From Zhihengliuella halotolerans (GTDB lineage Bacteria; Actinomycetota; Actinomycetes; Actinomycetales; Micrococcaceae): a stretch of 64,000 nt of DNA. A model generated the notes under the pieces. The model did not search any database. It was given only the letters and a program-made list of their open reading frames with translations, and had not been told where the DNA came from. The translations under genes and the position numbers were made by a program. Positions 7,923 through 16,709 of this stretch are shown here, in pieces (within the stretch, counting starts at the first letter, position 1; every line of letters begins with the position of its first letter). The DNA lies in the NCBI RefSeq assembly GCF_004217565.1, contig NZ_SHLA01000001.1, positions 3,162,001-3,226,000 of the forward strand, in the 5' to 3' direction.

Positions 7923-8446
7923 ACGGTAGTCGACTGGTCGACCGGTGAGATCTTCCGGCGCAGCGTCAGCAGCGCCTCACGGTAGGCCTCCGGGTCGAAC
8001 GAAAGCGTCTCGGCACCCGCGATCGGCGTCGTGCGCGCCGAGCCGGCGACCGTGTCCTCCCAGCCGAAGCGGGTCCAGGTCACGGCGTCGTCCTGGAGGT
8101 CGATCTCGCAGGAGAGGTAGCCGCAGGCCTCGTTGCGGCAGATCGGGCAGAACAGCAGGCCGACCCGCTGGGTCCCGGGGCCCTGCTCGAGCCCGAGCAG
8201 GTGGTCAATACGCAGGAGGCCGGCGGCGGGGAATGACGAATGCAGGTCCGCCATCTCGGCCGGCGCGTCCTGGGCCCCGGTCCAGTCGCGGATCCACCCC
8301 TGGAGCGGCTTGCCGTCGACCTGGATGTTCCAGACCGACTCCCGCATCTCCACGGCTTTGCGGCGACGGAGGACGCCGACGCGCCGCACTCCGCGGCGCG
8401 TGACGATCGTCTCCGTAAAGGAGAGCACGTTCGGCCCGGCATTCAT
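7919..8446 (-). CDS. Conserved hypothetical protein with a CxxC cluster
   Basis: I do not recognise a characterised family. The 175-residue product is soluble with no signal peptide. A cysteine cluster (CPIC, then C and C within CGYLSC, about residues 100-114) could bind zinc. The sequence around it alternates charged and aromatic residues (WTRFGWED, WIRDWTG), as in a small globular domain. It ends inside the 3' end of the convergent arsC (four-base overlap) and its start is followed by a 100-base gap carrying a hairpin. Nothing in it points to arsenic, so the neighbourhood may be accidental. Confidence 0.7.
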   Translation of the reverse strand: MNAGPNVLSFTETIVTRRGVRRVGVLRRRKAVEMRESVWNIQVDGKPLQGWIRDWTGAQDAPAEMADLHSSFPAAGLLRIDHLLGLEQGPGTQRVGLLFCPICRNEACGYLSCEIDLQDDAVTWTRFGWEDTVAGSARTTPIAGAETLSFDPEAYREALLTLRRKISPVDQSTTV

Positions 8447-8503
8447 CCCCCAATTATCAGCATGATTCGCGCTCAGGCGCGGATATTACGACGACGGGTC
8501 ATA

Positions 8504-8544
8504 CGCGCCGCGCCCGGCACCCGTTTCCGGGCCGGCACGGCGCG
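8504..8544 (-). terminator. GC-rich hairpin after the carboxyltransferase gene
   Basis: Arms CGCGCCG (8504-8510) and CGGCGCG (8538-8544), with an inner CCCGG/CCGGG, just past the stop of the minus-strand operon. There is no clear T-run, so termination is only probable. Confidence 0.4.
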
Positions 8545-8547
8545 CGA

Positions 8548-10074
8548 TCAGAGGGGCAGTCCGATGCGGGCGTACTTGTGTTCTCGGCCCGCCAGCAGCG
8601 ACGCCAGCGGCAGCGCCGACACCTCAGCCAGGGCCGCGGCGACGGCGTCGGCCATATCGCGCGAGAACTCCCGTGGGCGCTCGTCGGCTGGTCCCGGCTC
8701 GGGCACCACGGTGTCGACGATCCCGGCCGCGAACAGCGACGCGGAGTCGACGTGCTGCTCGGCGGCCAGTTGCGCGGCGTGCTCCGTGTCGCGGTAGACG
8801 ATCGCGCTGGCACCCTCCGGCGGCAGCGGCGAGAGCCACGCGTTGGCCGCGGCGATCGTGCGGTCCGCTGGCAGCAGCGCGAGCGCCCCGCCGCCTGTGC
8901 CCTGGCCCAGGAGCACTGAGACCGTCGCGGTGCGCAACCCGATCAGCTCCGTGATCGACCGGGCGATCTCCCCGGCCAGCCCACCCTCCTCCGCTTCACG
9001 GGAGAGCGCGGCGCCCTCGGTGTCGATGACGGTGACGAGCGGGATCGAGAGCTGCTCGGCCAGGCGCATTCCGCGCCGGGCCTCGCGCAGGAACGCCGGC
9101 CCCAACGGCTCGGAACGCTCGGGCCGCCGGTCCTGCCCGACGACGACGCACGCGCGCCCGCCGAGCCGCGCGAGGGCCAGGAACATGCTCGGGTCGCGTT
9201 CTCCCTGCGCCGTGCCGGAGAGCGGCAGGATGTCGGAGGCGCCGTACTTGAGCAGGTGTCGCACCGAGGGTCGGCGCGTCGCGCGCGTCGCCTCGATCGA
9301 CCGCCACACGTCCTCGGGGCCGGCCGGCGCGGGCGGTGTGGGCGGTGTGGCGGCCGGGGCGCCGCCGTCGTGCCGCTGGGAATCGGCGGGGGCGAGGATC
9401 CGCAGGGCGCGGTCGACCACCCCGGCGAGCTCGCTCAGCGGGACGACTGCGTCGATCAGCCCCTTGGCCTGCAGGTTCTCGGCGACCTGCACGCCGGCGG
9501 GGAACGGGCGGCCGTAGATCGTCTCGTAGACGCGCGGGCCGAGGAACCCGAGCAGCGCGCCCGGCTGCGCGACGGTGACGTGGCCCTGCGATCCCCACGA
9601 GGCCATGACGCCGCCGGTGGTCGGGTCGCGCAGGTACACGAGATACGGCAGCCCCGCGAGCCGGTGGCGACGCACCGCGGCCGAGATGCCGACCATCGAA
9701 ACGAACGCCGGCGTGCCTTCCTGCATGCGCGTGCCGCCCGAGGCCGGGCTCGCGAGCACGGCGAGCCCCTCGGTGGCGGCCCGGTCGAACAGGCGCACGA
9801 GGCGGTCGGCGGCTGCCATGCCGATGGATCCGCCCAGGAAGCCGAACTCGCTCACGGCGACCGCCACGCGACGCCCGTTGACCCGGCCCTCGCCCGTGAT
9901 GATGGACTCGTCCGTCCCGCTCTTCGCGGCAGCGGCCGCGAGCTCGTCCCGGTACGACGGCGGCAGGTGCCCGGTCTCGGGGGTGCGGTCCCACGAGACG
10001 AACGTGCCGCCGTCGAGCACCTCCGCGATCAGTTCGCGCGCCGTGGTGCGGCGGGGGCGGGGCGTGGCGGTCAT
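8548..10074 (-). CDS. Fused acyl-CoA carboxyltransferase (AccD-AccA-like single chain)
   Basis: A 508-residue protein joining a beta-type carboxyltransferase half (about 1-250) to an alpha-type half (about 270-508). The first half has the AccD motifs SGGTRMQEGTPAF and DPTTGGVMASWGSQG; the zinc ribbon of bacterial AccD is absent. The second half has GQGTGGGALALLPAD and ANAWLSPLPPEGASAI, as in AccA. Such fusions transfer a carboxyl group between biotin and an acyl-CoA. No biotin carboxylase or biotin carrier gene is nearby, so it either borrows these or acts in another direction. The start overlaps the CoA-transferase stop as ATGA. Confidence 0.85.
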   Translation of the reverse strand: MTATPRPRRTTARELIAEVLDGGTFVSWDRTPETGHLPPSYRDELAAAAAKSGTDESIITGEGRVNGRRVAVAVSEFGFLGGSIGMAAADRLVRLFDRAATEGLAVLASPASGGTRMQEGTPAFVSMVGISAAVRRHRLAGLPYLVYLRDPTTGGVMASWGSQGHVTVAQPGALLGFLGPRVYETIYGRPFPAGVQVAENLQAKGLIDAVVPLSELAGVVDRALRILAPADSQRHDGGAPAATPPTPPAPAGPEDVWRSIEATRATRRPSVRHLLKYGASDILPLSGTAQGERDPSMFLALARLGGRACVVVGQDRRPERSEPLGPAFLREARRGMRLAEQLSIPLVTVIDTEGAALSREAEEGGLAGEIARSITELIGLRTATVSVLLGQGTGGGALALLPADRTIAAANAWLSPLPPEGASAIVYRDTEHAAQLAAEQHVDSASLFAAGIVDTVVPEPGPADERPREFSRDMADAVAAALAEVSALPLASLLAGREHKYARIGLPL

Positions 10075-11312
10075 CGGCCGCCCCCCGTGGCTGGCGCCGG
10101 GGCAGCGCCGGCTCCCGCGTCGGCGGCGCCGCGGGCTGCGGCGCGGATTGCGGCCCCGTGCTGGTCGAGGGTGGGCGGCGGGGTGTGCTCGAGCCGGGTC
10201 GTCTCGGCGCCGTTCGTACCGAAAAAGCGCACGGCCGGCCCCGGCAGGGTCACAGGCCCCAGGACGGGGTGGTCGACGTCGACCCGCAGGTGCTGCGAGG
10301 CGACCTGCTCCCACGCGTAGACCTCGTCGAGGGTGCGGACCTTGCCGGCGGGGACGCCGGCGGCGTCGAGCCGCGCCAGCAGGTCCGCGGGGCCGTAGGC
10401 CGCGAACGCCTCCTCCACGATGCGGATGACGTCCTCACGCCGGTGCACGCGCTCCGCGTTGGTTTCGAGTCCCTCGACGCGGTCGCCCAGGCCGAACGCC
10501 TCGACGAAGGAGGCCCACAGCTTCTCACTGCCCACGCTGATCTGCACCTGCCCGCCGGCGCACCGGAACAGCCCGTAGGGGGCGATCGAGGGGTGGTGGT
10601 TGCCCTGCGCGCGCGGGACCTCGTGCGCGACCGTGGCCCGCGTGCCCTGGAAGGCGTGCACCCCGACGACGGCGGCCAGAAGCGAAGTCCGCACGACTTG
10701 GCCGCGGCCCGTGCGCTCCCGCTCGGCCAGCGCAGCGGCGACTCCATAGGCCCCGTACATCCCGGCCAGCAGGTCCGCGATCGGGACGCCGACTCGCTGG
10801 GGATCGTCCGGGCCTGACCCAGTGAGGGACATCAGGCCGGCCTCGCCCTGCAGGATCTGGTCGTATCCGCTGCGGTGGGACTCCGGGCCGTCGTGCCCGA
10901 ACCCCGAGATCGACAGGATCACCAGGGCCGGGTTGAGCGCGTGCAGCCGCTCGAAACCGAGCCCGAGGCGGTCCATGACGCCCGGGCGGAAGTTCTCGAT
11001 CAGCACGTCCGCGTCGGCGACGAGCGCCTCGAGGGTGGCCCGGCCGTCGTCGTCCTTGAGATCGAGCGACACGGACTCCTTGTTGCGGTTGCAGGAGAGG
11101 AAGTAGGTGGCCTGCGGGTCGTCCTCGGGCCCGACGAACGGCGGTCCCCAGCGGCGGGTGTCGTCGCCGGCGGCGCTCTCGACCTTGATGACGCGTGCGC
11201 CCAGATCTCCGAGCATCATGCCCGCGTGCGGGCCGGCCAGGGCGCGGCTGAGGTCCAGAACCGTCGTTCCGGTCAGCGGGCCGGTGGCCGGGGGAGTCGC
11301 GGGGCCGCTCAT
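10071..11312 (-). CDS. Type III CoA-transferase (CaiB/BaiF family)
   Basis: A 413-residue class III CoA-transferase, which moves CoA between carboxylic acids through an aspartyl-CoA anhydride. Family features are the N-terminal VLDLSRALAGPHAGMMLGDLGA, the stretch VLIENFRPGVMDRLGLG (about 104-119) and the probable catalytic Asp180 in VPIADLLAGMYGAYG. It overlaps the genes on both sides by ATGA, so it is translationally coupled to the M20 amidohydrolase upstream and the carboxyltransferase downstream. It probably activates the acid released by the hydrolase. The actual acid is unknown. Confidence 0.9.
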   Translation of the reverse strand: MSGPATPPATGPLTGTTVLDLSRALAGPHAGMMLGDLGARVIKVESAAGDDTRRWGPPFVGPEDDPQATYFLSCNRNKESVSLDLKDDDGRATLEALVADADVLIENFRPGVMDRLGLGFERLHALNPALVILSISGFGHDGPESHRSGYDQILQGEAGLMSLTGSGPDDPQRVGVPIADLLAGMYGAYGVAAALAERERTGRGQVVRTSLLAAVVGVHAFQGTRATVAHEVPRAQGNHHPSIAPYGLFRCAGGQVQISVGSEKLWASFVEAFGLGDRVEGLETNAERVHRREDVIRIVEEAFAAYGPADLLARLDAAGVPAGKVRTLDEVYAWEQVASQHLRVDVDHPVLGPVTLPGPAVRFFGTNGAETTRLEHTPPPTLDQHGAAIRAAARGAADAGAGAAPAPATGGGR

Positions 11313-12547
11313 GCGGTGGCCTCCTCGTCGTCGGAGCCGACCCAGGCGAGCACGCCGGCGACGGCAGCGCGCGCCGCGGTCGTGAGGGTCGGTTCGGGCA
11401 CGGGGCCGAAGAAGGGGGAGTGGTTCATGGGCACGTCCTCGTCGCGGTCGAAGCCGCCGAACATCCAGTAGACCGTGGGAACGCCGATGGCAGACCCGAG
11501 GTGGCCGAAGTCCTCCGACCCCATGAGGGGGCCCGTGGCGTTCACGTTCTCGGCGCCGATGGCGTGTTCGAGCGCGGTGGTCACGCGGGCGGCCGCAGCG
11601 GGATCGTTGTAGTTCTCCGGGAAGTCGTAGAGCTTCTCGATCGTCGGTTCGGGGGCGGCCGCGGCGGCGGCCTCGGCTTTCACGATGCGTTCGACGGCGG
11701 CCAGCACCTGCTCGCGCACGGGCGGCGTCAGCGTGCGGATGTTGAGCGTGAACTCTGCCCGGTCCGGGATGATGTTCTCCTTCAGGCCGGCGTGGAAGGT
11801 GCCGACCGTGACGACGGCGGGATCCATCGGATCCAGCTCACGGGAGACGATCGTCTGCAGGCGGGTCACGATGGACGAGGCGAGGACGATCGGGTCGATC
11901 GCGTGCTGGGGCTGCGAGCCGTGCGACTGCTTGCCGCGCACGGTCACGCGCAGGGCGTCGGCCATGGCCATTGCGGTCCCGCTGCTGATCGCGATCGTCC
12001 CGGCCCGCAGCGGCATGACGTGCTGGCCCAGCACCGCTTCGGGGCGGGGAGCTCTGTCCCAGAGGCCGTCGTCGACCATGGCGCGGGCGCCCGCTGCCGT
12101 CTCCTCACCGGGCTGGAAGAGCAGCACGATCGTCCCGGCCCAGCCGTCGCGGGACGCGTCGAGCATCCGGGCGGCGGCGAGCAGTGCGGCCACGTGGGTG
12201 TCGTGCCCGCACCCGTGCATGACGGGGACCTCCGTGCCGTCGGCCAGTGTGCCGGTCGCCGTCGACGCGTAGTCTAGTCCCGTGTCCTCGGCGATGGGCA
12301 GGCCGTCGGTGTCGGCGCGGAAGGCGACGACGGGGCCCTCGCCGTTGCGCAGGATGCCGACGACGCCGGTGCCGCCGCAGCGGAAGTTCTCGACGCCCAG
12401 CGCGTCCAGCTCCGCGGCGATGAAGTCGGCGGTGGCGTGCTCCTGCATGCTCAACTCGGGGTGGGCGTGCAGGTGCCGGTAGAGGGCGTGCACGTGCTCC
12501 TGGGCCGCGGCGTCGAGCGGCCGGATCCGGTCGATGGCGTGTGTCAT
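11309..12547 (-). CDS. M20-family metal-dependent amidohydrolase
   Basis: A 412-residue zinc or manganese amidohydrolase of the hippurate hydrolase/N-acyl-amino-acid hydrolase group. Metal-site motifs are VMHGCGHDTHVA (Cys113, His115), PGEETAAGA and AVLGQHVMP, with GSEDFGHL near the C-terminus. The start at 12547 is preferred because an AAAGAGA stretch precedes it; the in-frame ATG at 12562 shares a base with the upstream stop and has no ribosome site. Its position between the membrane pair and the CoA-transferase suggests it cleaves an imported N-acyl compound. Confidence 0.88.
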   Translation of the reverse strand: MTHAIDRIRPLDAAAQEHVHALYRHLHAHPELSMQEHATADFIAAELDALGVENFRCGGTGVVGILRNGEGPVVAFRADTDGLPIAEDTGLDYASTATGTLADGTEVPVMHGCGHDTHVAALLAAARMLDASRDGWAGTIVLLFQPGEETAAGARAMVDDGLWDRAPRPEAVLGQHVMPLRAGTIAISSGTAMAMADALRVTVRGKQSHGSQPQHAIDPIVLASSIVTRLQTIVSRELDPMDPAVVTVGTFHAGLKENIIPDRAEFTLNIRTLTPPVREQVLAAVERIVKAEAAAAAAPEPTIEKLYDFPENYNDPAAAARVTTALEHAIGAENVNATGPLMGSEDFGHLGSAIGVPTVYWMFGGFDRDEDVPMNHSPFFGPVPEPTLTTAARAAVAGVLAWVGSDDEEATA

Positions 12548-12561
12548 GGTGTTCTCTTTCA

Positions 12562-13254
12562 TCAGTCGCGTTTGCGGGCGAACCAGGAGATCAGCACCGT
12601 CGCGAGGACGCCGATCGCTGTTGCGTAGTACGTGAGGGCCGGGACGGCGGGGATGACGGCGAAGACGAGGACGACGGCCACCGCCAGCGCGATCACCGTC
12701 GGCCGCGCCTGCTTGACGGCGGCGATCGCCTGGATCAGGACGGCCCCGACGATCGAGGGCAGGATGTAGAGGCGTGTGACCTCGGTGACGGACTCCGGGA
12801 TGATGGTCAGCAGCCACGTCCCGAAGATGCCCACGAAGATCAGCAGCGAGGTCAAGTGCACGATCGCGGCGCCGCAGATGCCCATGACGGCCGCGAGGTC
12901 GCCCTGTTTGCTGCCCGGCTTCGCGTCGATCCTGCTCTGCGCGCACAGGGCCGCCGGCAGCAGCTTGTTGGAGATGTTGCCGATCATGAAGGCCTGGTAC
13001 ATGGCGGCCTGGCCGAGGATCGGGAAGTAGGTGACGGGTTCGACGACCGCGAAGATGAGGAACGTGGCCGCGACGGCGGTGTAGGCGGTGATGATGTGCG
13101 TCAGGGTGACCCCGACGTCCATGAACAGGGCCACGTAGAGCGGTCCCGCCAAGGAGATGAGCAGACCAGCCAGCATCGTGAGCCGACCCCAGCGAGACGT
13201 CGTGCGTTCGAAGGCCTGCATACCGGTCGGGGATTCCGAGATGATCGTTGACAT
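12562..13254 (-). CDS. Integral membrane protein, partner of the DUF5058-like protein
   Basis: A 230-residue protein with six or so hydrophobic segments (for example about 27-45, 52-72, 120-140, 150-165, 175-215) and a basic C-terminus. The segment FPILGQAAMYQAFMIGNISNKLLPAAL is unusual for ordinary permeases. It follows the DUF5058-like gene by 25 bases with AGGAA before its ATG, and abuts the M20 gene. The consistent pairing of two short membrane proteins with an amidohydrolase suggests a two-subunit importer. That function is inferred from context alone. Confidence 0.7.
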   Translation of the reverse strand: MSTIISESPTGMQAFERTTSRWGRLTMLAGLLISLAGPLYVALFMDVGVTLTHIITAYTAVAATFLIFAVVEPVTYFPILGQAAMYQAFMIGNISNKLLPAALCAQSRIDAKPGSKQGDLAAVMGICGAAIVHLTSLLIFVGIFGTWLLTIIPESVTEVTRLYILPSIVGAVLIQAIAAVKQARPTVIALAVAVVLVFAVIPAVPALTYYATAIGVLATVLISWFARKRD

Positions 13255-13279
13255 GGGGGTTCCTTCTCTAGCGGTCTCG

Positions 13280-14035
13280 TCAGGCGACGGTGGCCGTGTG
13301 GGCGAAGTAGGCGAACGTCAGGGCGACGATGATCGAGATGCCGAGGGCCCACTCCTTGATCCAGCCGGCGTTGAGTTTCTTCGCCGTGAAGAGGAGTCCA
13401 GCCATGATGATCGCCGAGATGCCGATCGTGAGCGCGCCGAGGCCGGACTTGGGCAGCTCAGCGACCGTCAGGGTCGTGAACGCTCCCAGCAGCGCGGCGC
13501 CCGGGATGAGCGCCATCGCGGCCGGGTTCACCTCGGAGAGCTTGTTCCCGCCGCGCTTGAGCAGCGGGGTCAGGATGAGGGTCGCCAGCATCCAGGCACC
13601 ACCGCTGAGGCACATCGCGATGAAGGCGATAGCGAAAACCTGCTGCGTGTAGTCGGGCCCGCCGAGGTCCGCGCCGAGCGACGAGGCGGCGATGGACGCT
13701 GAGGCGACCTCGGTCGACACCGAGCCGATGAGGCCGATCCGGACCAGCACCGCGGGTGTCCCGAAGAGCGCCAGCAGTGCGATTGCCACGATGACGACGG
13801 CGAGCGACGGACCCACTGAGGCGATGGCGCCGGAGCGGAAGGCCCGCGTCAGGTCCTTCTTGTCCAGATCGACGGACGAACCGGCCGTGCGGGCCGCTTT
13901 CATGTAGATCGCCGTCTGGACGAAGATGATGGCGAAGACGCCGAGTGCGCAGATCCACAGGACCGGCGAGTTGGCCACCGCGGCGATGTCGGTGGATGCG
14001 CCGCTCGCGGCGACGACCGCTGATGTGCTGCTCAT
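13280..14035 (-). CDS. DUF5058-like membrane protein, first gene of the catabolic operon
   Basis: A 251-residue polytopic membrane protein. An N-terminal helix (VLWICALGVFAIIFVQTAIYMKAA) is followed by KKDLTRAFRSGAIASVGPSLA, then five further helices, a layout I associate with the DUF5058 family. The start at 14035 has AAGGA upstream. It opens the five-gene minus-strand operon ending at 8548; the spacing or overlaps between members are -4 to 25 bases. The divergent amidase starts 228 bases away. A transport role is inferred. Confidence 0.7.
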   Translation of the reverse strand: MSSTSAVVAASGASTDIAAVANSPVLWICALGVFAIIFVQTAIYMKAARTAGSSVDLDKKDLTRAFRSGAIASVGPSLAVVIVAIALLALFGTPAVLVRIGLIGSVSTEVASASIAASSLGADLGGPDYTQQVFAIAFIAMCLSGGAWMLATLILTPLLKRGGNKLSEVNPAAMALIPGAALLGAFTTLTVAELPKSGLGALTIGISAIIMAGLLFTAKKLNAGWIKEWALGISIIVALTFAYFAHTATVA

Positions 14036-14262
14036 GGAATTTCCTTCCGGTGCCAAATGTGATGTCCATAACATTCACACTCCTCGCGGCCCGGTTCAAT
14101 GATTGGCGGAATCGGACCGCGATCTGTCCATATCCGCCACCAGCGGGGTTTTTGTCGCCCGCGCTTCCCTGCGACCGTGACGTCGAACACACTCGAGGGG
14201 AGATGTGAGGTGCCGGCGACGTCGTCGCACACGGACGCCGCCAGCCGAACCGAGGAGAGAAC

Positions 14263-15741
14263 ATGACCGACCTGCACGAGAAGTCCGCGACCGAACTCGT
14301 CGCCCTGATGACCGCGGGCGAACTGTCCTCGCGGGAGGCGACGCGGGCCCATCTCGACCGCATCGAAGCGGTCAACGGTCCGATCAATGCGATCGTCACC
14401 ATCGACGCCGAGGGCGCGATGCAGCGGGCCGCGGAGGCGGACCGTCGATTCGCGGAGTCCGGTCCGACGGGCGCACTGCACGGGCTGCCCATGACGCACA
14501 AGGACACGCACCAGGTGGCCGGGATGCGTTCGACCAACGGCTCGCCGGCTTTCGCCGAGCACGTCCCCGATCGCGACGACCTCATCGTCGCCCGGCTGCG
14601 CGCGGCCGGCGTCGTCGCCACCGGCAAGTCCAACGTGCCCGAGTTCGGTGCCGGGTCGCACACCTTCAACGAGGTCTTCGGGACAACCACCAACCCGTAC
14701 GCGCCGACGCGCAGCGCCGGCGGATCCAGCGGAGGTCTGGCCGCAGCCCTGGCCGCGCGGATCCAGCCGCTCGGCGAGGGCAGCGACATGGGCGGCTCGG
14801 TGCGCATCCCGGCGTCGTTCTGCAATGTGTTCGGGCTCCGCCCCTCGCTCGGCGTCATCCCGATGCCGGGCGAGCGCAACGCGTGGGCCTGGCTCGGCAG
14901 GGTCGGCCCGATGGCCCGCACGGTCGAAGACATCGAGCTTTTCATGCGGGCGGCCTCGGGGCCCGCGGCCGAGCTGCAGTTGCAGGCCCCGCTGGACGCG
15001 TCGGCCTTCGGCGGCGAGGCGCCGGCCGACCTGCGTGGCGTCCGGATCGGAGTCAGCCGCGACTTCGGCCTGGGCGTGCCCGTGGAGGCGCCCATGCTCG
15101 CGGCCCTGGACCGCGCGGTCGCTGTCTTCGAATCCCTCGGCGCGACCGTTGAGGAGGCAACGATCGACCTGTCCGAGGCCGACCGGGTCTTCGGCGACAC
15201 CAGAGCGATCGACTTCGCCACCGGCCTGGGCGCCCTCGTCGATTCCCAGCCGGAGCTCGTCAAGCCCGAGGTCATCTGGAACGTCGAGAAGGGGTGGGCG
15301 CTCGACGCGCGGACCCTGATCGAGACGACGGCGGCCGCGACGCGGCTGCAGCAGCGGGTCCGCGCCTACTTCGAGTCGTACGACCTGTTCCTGACTCCGG
15401 GGGCGCAGGTCCTCCCGTTCGACGCGACGCTGCGCTACCCGTCGGACGTGGACGGAGTCGAGTCGATGACATACCTGGACTGGATGCGTTCAGCCTGCCT
15501 GCTCTCGGCGACGGGGCTGCCCACGCTCGCCATGCCGGCCGGGTTCAGCGACTCCGGCCTGCCGACGGGGGTGCAGTTGAGCGCATTCCACTACCGTGAC
15601 CCGCAGCTGCTGCGCGTCGCGCGCGTCTTCGAAGCGGCGACGGGCTACGCCCGGACCGCGCCGGAGATCTCAGGCGACGGACGGATCGTTCAGACGGCCC
15701 CCGCGTTTGCGGGCGCGCACGACCATCGTGATGTCGAATGA
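14263..15741 (+). CDS. Amidase-signature family hydrolase
   Basis: A 492-residue amidase that hydrolyses a carboxamide to acid and ammonia. The Ser-Ser-Lys triad is visible: Lys80 in MTHKDTH, the glycine-rich SAGGSSGG (about 150-157), and the nucleophile Ser178 in GSDMGGSVRIPAS. No signal peptide is seen, so it is cytoplasmic. AGGAG precedes the ATG. It is divergent from the M20/CoA-transferase operon, and its last 72 bases overlap the 3' end of the opposing AsnC gene. The pairing of two amide hydrolases in one locus points to breakdown of an amide or N-acyl substrate. Confidence 0.9.
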   Translation: MTDLHEKSATELVALMTAGELSSREATRAHLDRIEAVNGPINAIVTIDAEGAMQRAAEADRRFAESGPTGALHGLPMTHKDTHQVAGMRSTNGSPAFAEHVPDRDDLIVARLRAAGVVATGKSNVPEFGAGSHTFNEVFGTTTNPYAPTRSAGGSSGGLAAALAARIQPLGEGSDMGGSVRIPASFCNVFGLRPSLGVIPMPGERNAWAWLGRVGPMARTVEDIELFMRAASGPAAELQLQAPLDASAFGGEAPADLRGVRIGVSRDFGLGVPVEAPMLAALDRAVAVFESLGATVEEATIDLSEADRVFGDTRAIDFATGLGALVDSQPELVKPEVIWNVEKGWALDARTLIETTAAATRLQQRVRAYFESYDLFLTPGAQVLPFDATLRYPSDVDGVESMTYLDWMRSACLLSATGLPTLAMPAGFSDSGLPTGVQLSAFHYRDPQLLRVARVFEAATGYARTAPEISGDGRIVQTAPAFAGAHDHRDVE

Positions 15742-16629
15742 TTCGACTTCGGAGGACCACTCGGATTCGGTGACGAAGCGGTAGAGGTCGTCGCCCGTCG
15801 GCAGGGTCACGTCGACGACGATCTGCGAGCTGCCGGCCAGTGCGGCCGCGTACCGGACGCGGGTGTCACGGCGCAGGGACTCGCCGATCGCGCTGATCTT
15901 CGCGGGGGCGATACGCAGCCACACGAGCGCCTCCAGCGGCAGGCCGACGGCGGCCGGTTCCACGAGAAGACGCAGCTGGACGGCCTCGCTGCTCAGGATC
16001 CACTCGACCCGCCGCCGGGCCGTGGTCTCCGATACGCCGGCCCGGCGGGCGATCTCCTCGAAACTCATGCGCGCGTTGGCGACGAGGCAGTCGACGATGT
16101 CCTTGTCCTGCGCGGAGAGGTCAAGGTCCACGAACGGCGCGCCGTCGCGGGCCAGCCGGGGTCCCCCCAGCTCTTCGACCTCGCGCGGGGTGAGCGCGCC
16201 GATGCGCCACGACCGGATGGTGCGGAAGTACTTCAACACCGGCAGCGTCTCCGCATGCGCGATGCCCGGGGTGGTCGCGAGGTCGACGGAGACCAGATGC
16301 GCCAGCTGGTCGCGGGTCGTGAGGATCTCCGCGACGACGTCGGTCGAGCCGGTCACCATGTAGGAGAAGCTGGTGTCCGCCCGCGTCGCCAGCGCCTCGG
16401 ACGTGACGGGGGCGGAACCCGGCGTGCACCGGGCACGCACCAGCAGGGAGGCAGGGCGCGAGCGGATTCCGACGGCGGCGATCCGCCCGACCGAGAGCAG
16501 GTCCGTGCCGCGGCGGGCCACCGTGCGTTCGTGCTCGTCGAGCGCGTGAGCCACGGTTCGCCACGACGCACGGGGGTTGATCTGCAGCGCGGCGGCGATA
16601 CGGCGTTCGAGGTCGTCGAGGACTTCCAT
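15670..16629 (-). CDS. Double-length Lrp/AsnC-family regulator
   Basis: A 319-residue regulator containing two Lrp/AsnC units. An N-terminal HTH (about 1-50: LDDLERRIAAALQINPRASW) is followed by a first effector-binding domain. A second HTH (about 172-222: LSAQDKDIVDCLVANARMSFEEIARRAGVSETTARRRVEW) is followed by a second effector domain. Such tandem forms are common in actinobacteria. The start at 16629 has GGGAG upstream. It lies between the amidase and the APC permease, so it probably senses the amino acid or amine derived from this locus. The tail-to-tail overlap with the amidase could allow antisense interference. Confidence 0.88.
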   Translation of the reverse strand: MEVLDDLERRIAAALQINPRASWRTVAHALDEHERTVARRGTDLLSVGRIAAVGIRSRPASLLVRARCTPGSAPVTSEALATRADTSFSYMVTGSTDVVAEILTTRDQLAHLVSVDLATTPGIAHAETLPVLKYFRTIRSWRIGALTPREVEELGGPRLARDGAPFVDLDLSAQDKDIVDCLVANARMSFEEIARRAGVSETTARRRVEWILSSEAVQLRLLVEPAAVGLPLEALVWLRIAPAKISAIGESLRRDTRVRYAAALAGSSQIVVDVTLPTGDDLYRFVTESEWSSEVESFDITMVVRARKRGGRLNDPSVA

Positions 16630-16709
16630 GCTGTGTTCTCCCTCCCGTGGCCGCAGTACCTCTGGAAGCCTAGCGGACGACCACCAGGCCTCGTCGTGGC
16701 GTTCGCCTC

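Noticed and set aside
10075-10314. N-terminal extension of the carboxyltransferase to about 588 residues
   Set aside because: The extension is the CoA-transferase gene read in another frame; the ATG at 10074 with an ATGA overlap is the natural start.
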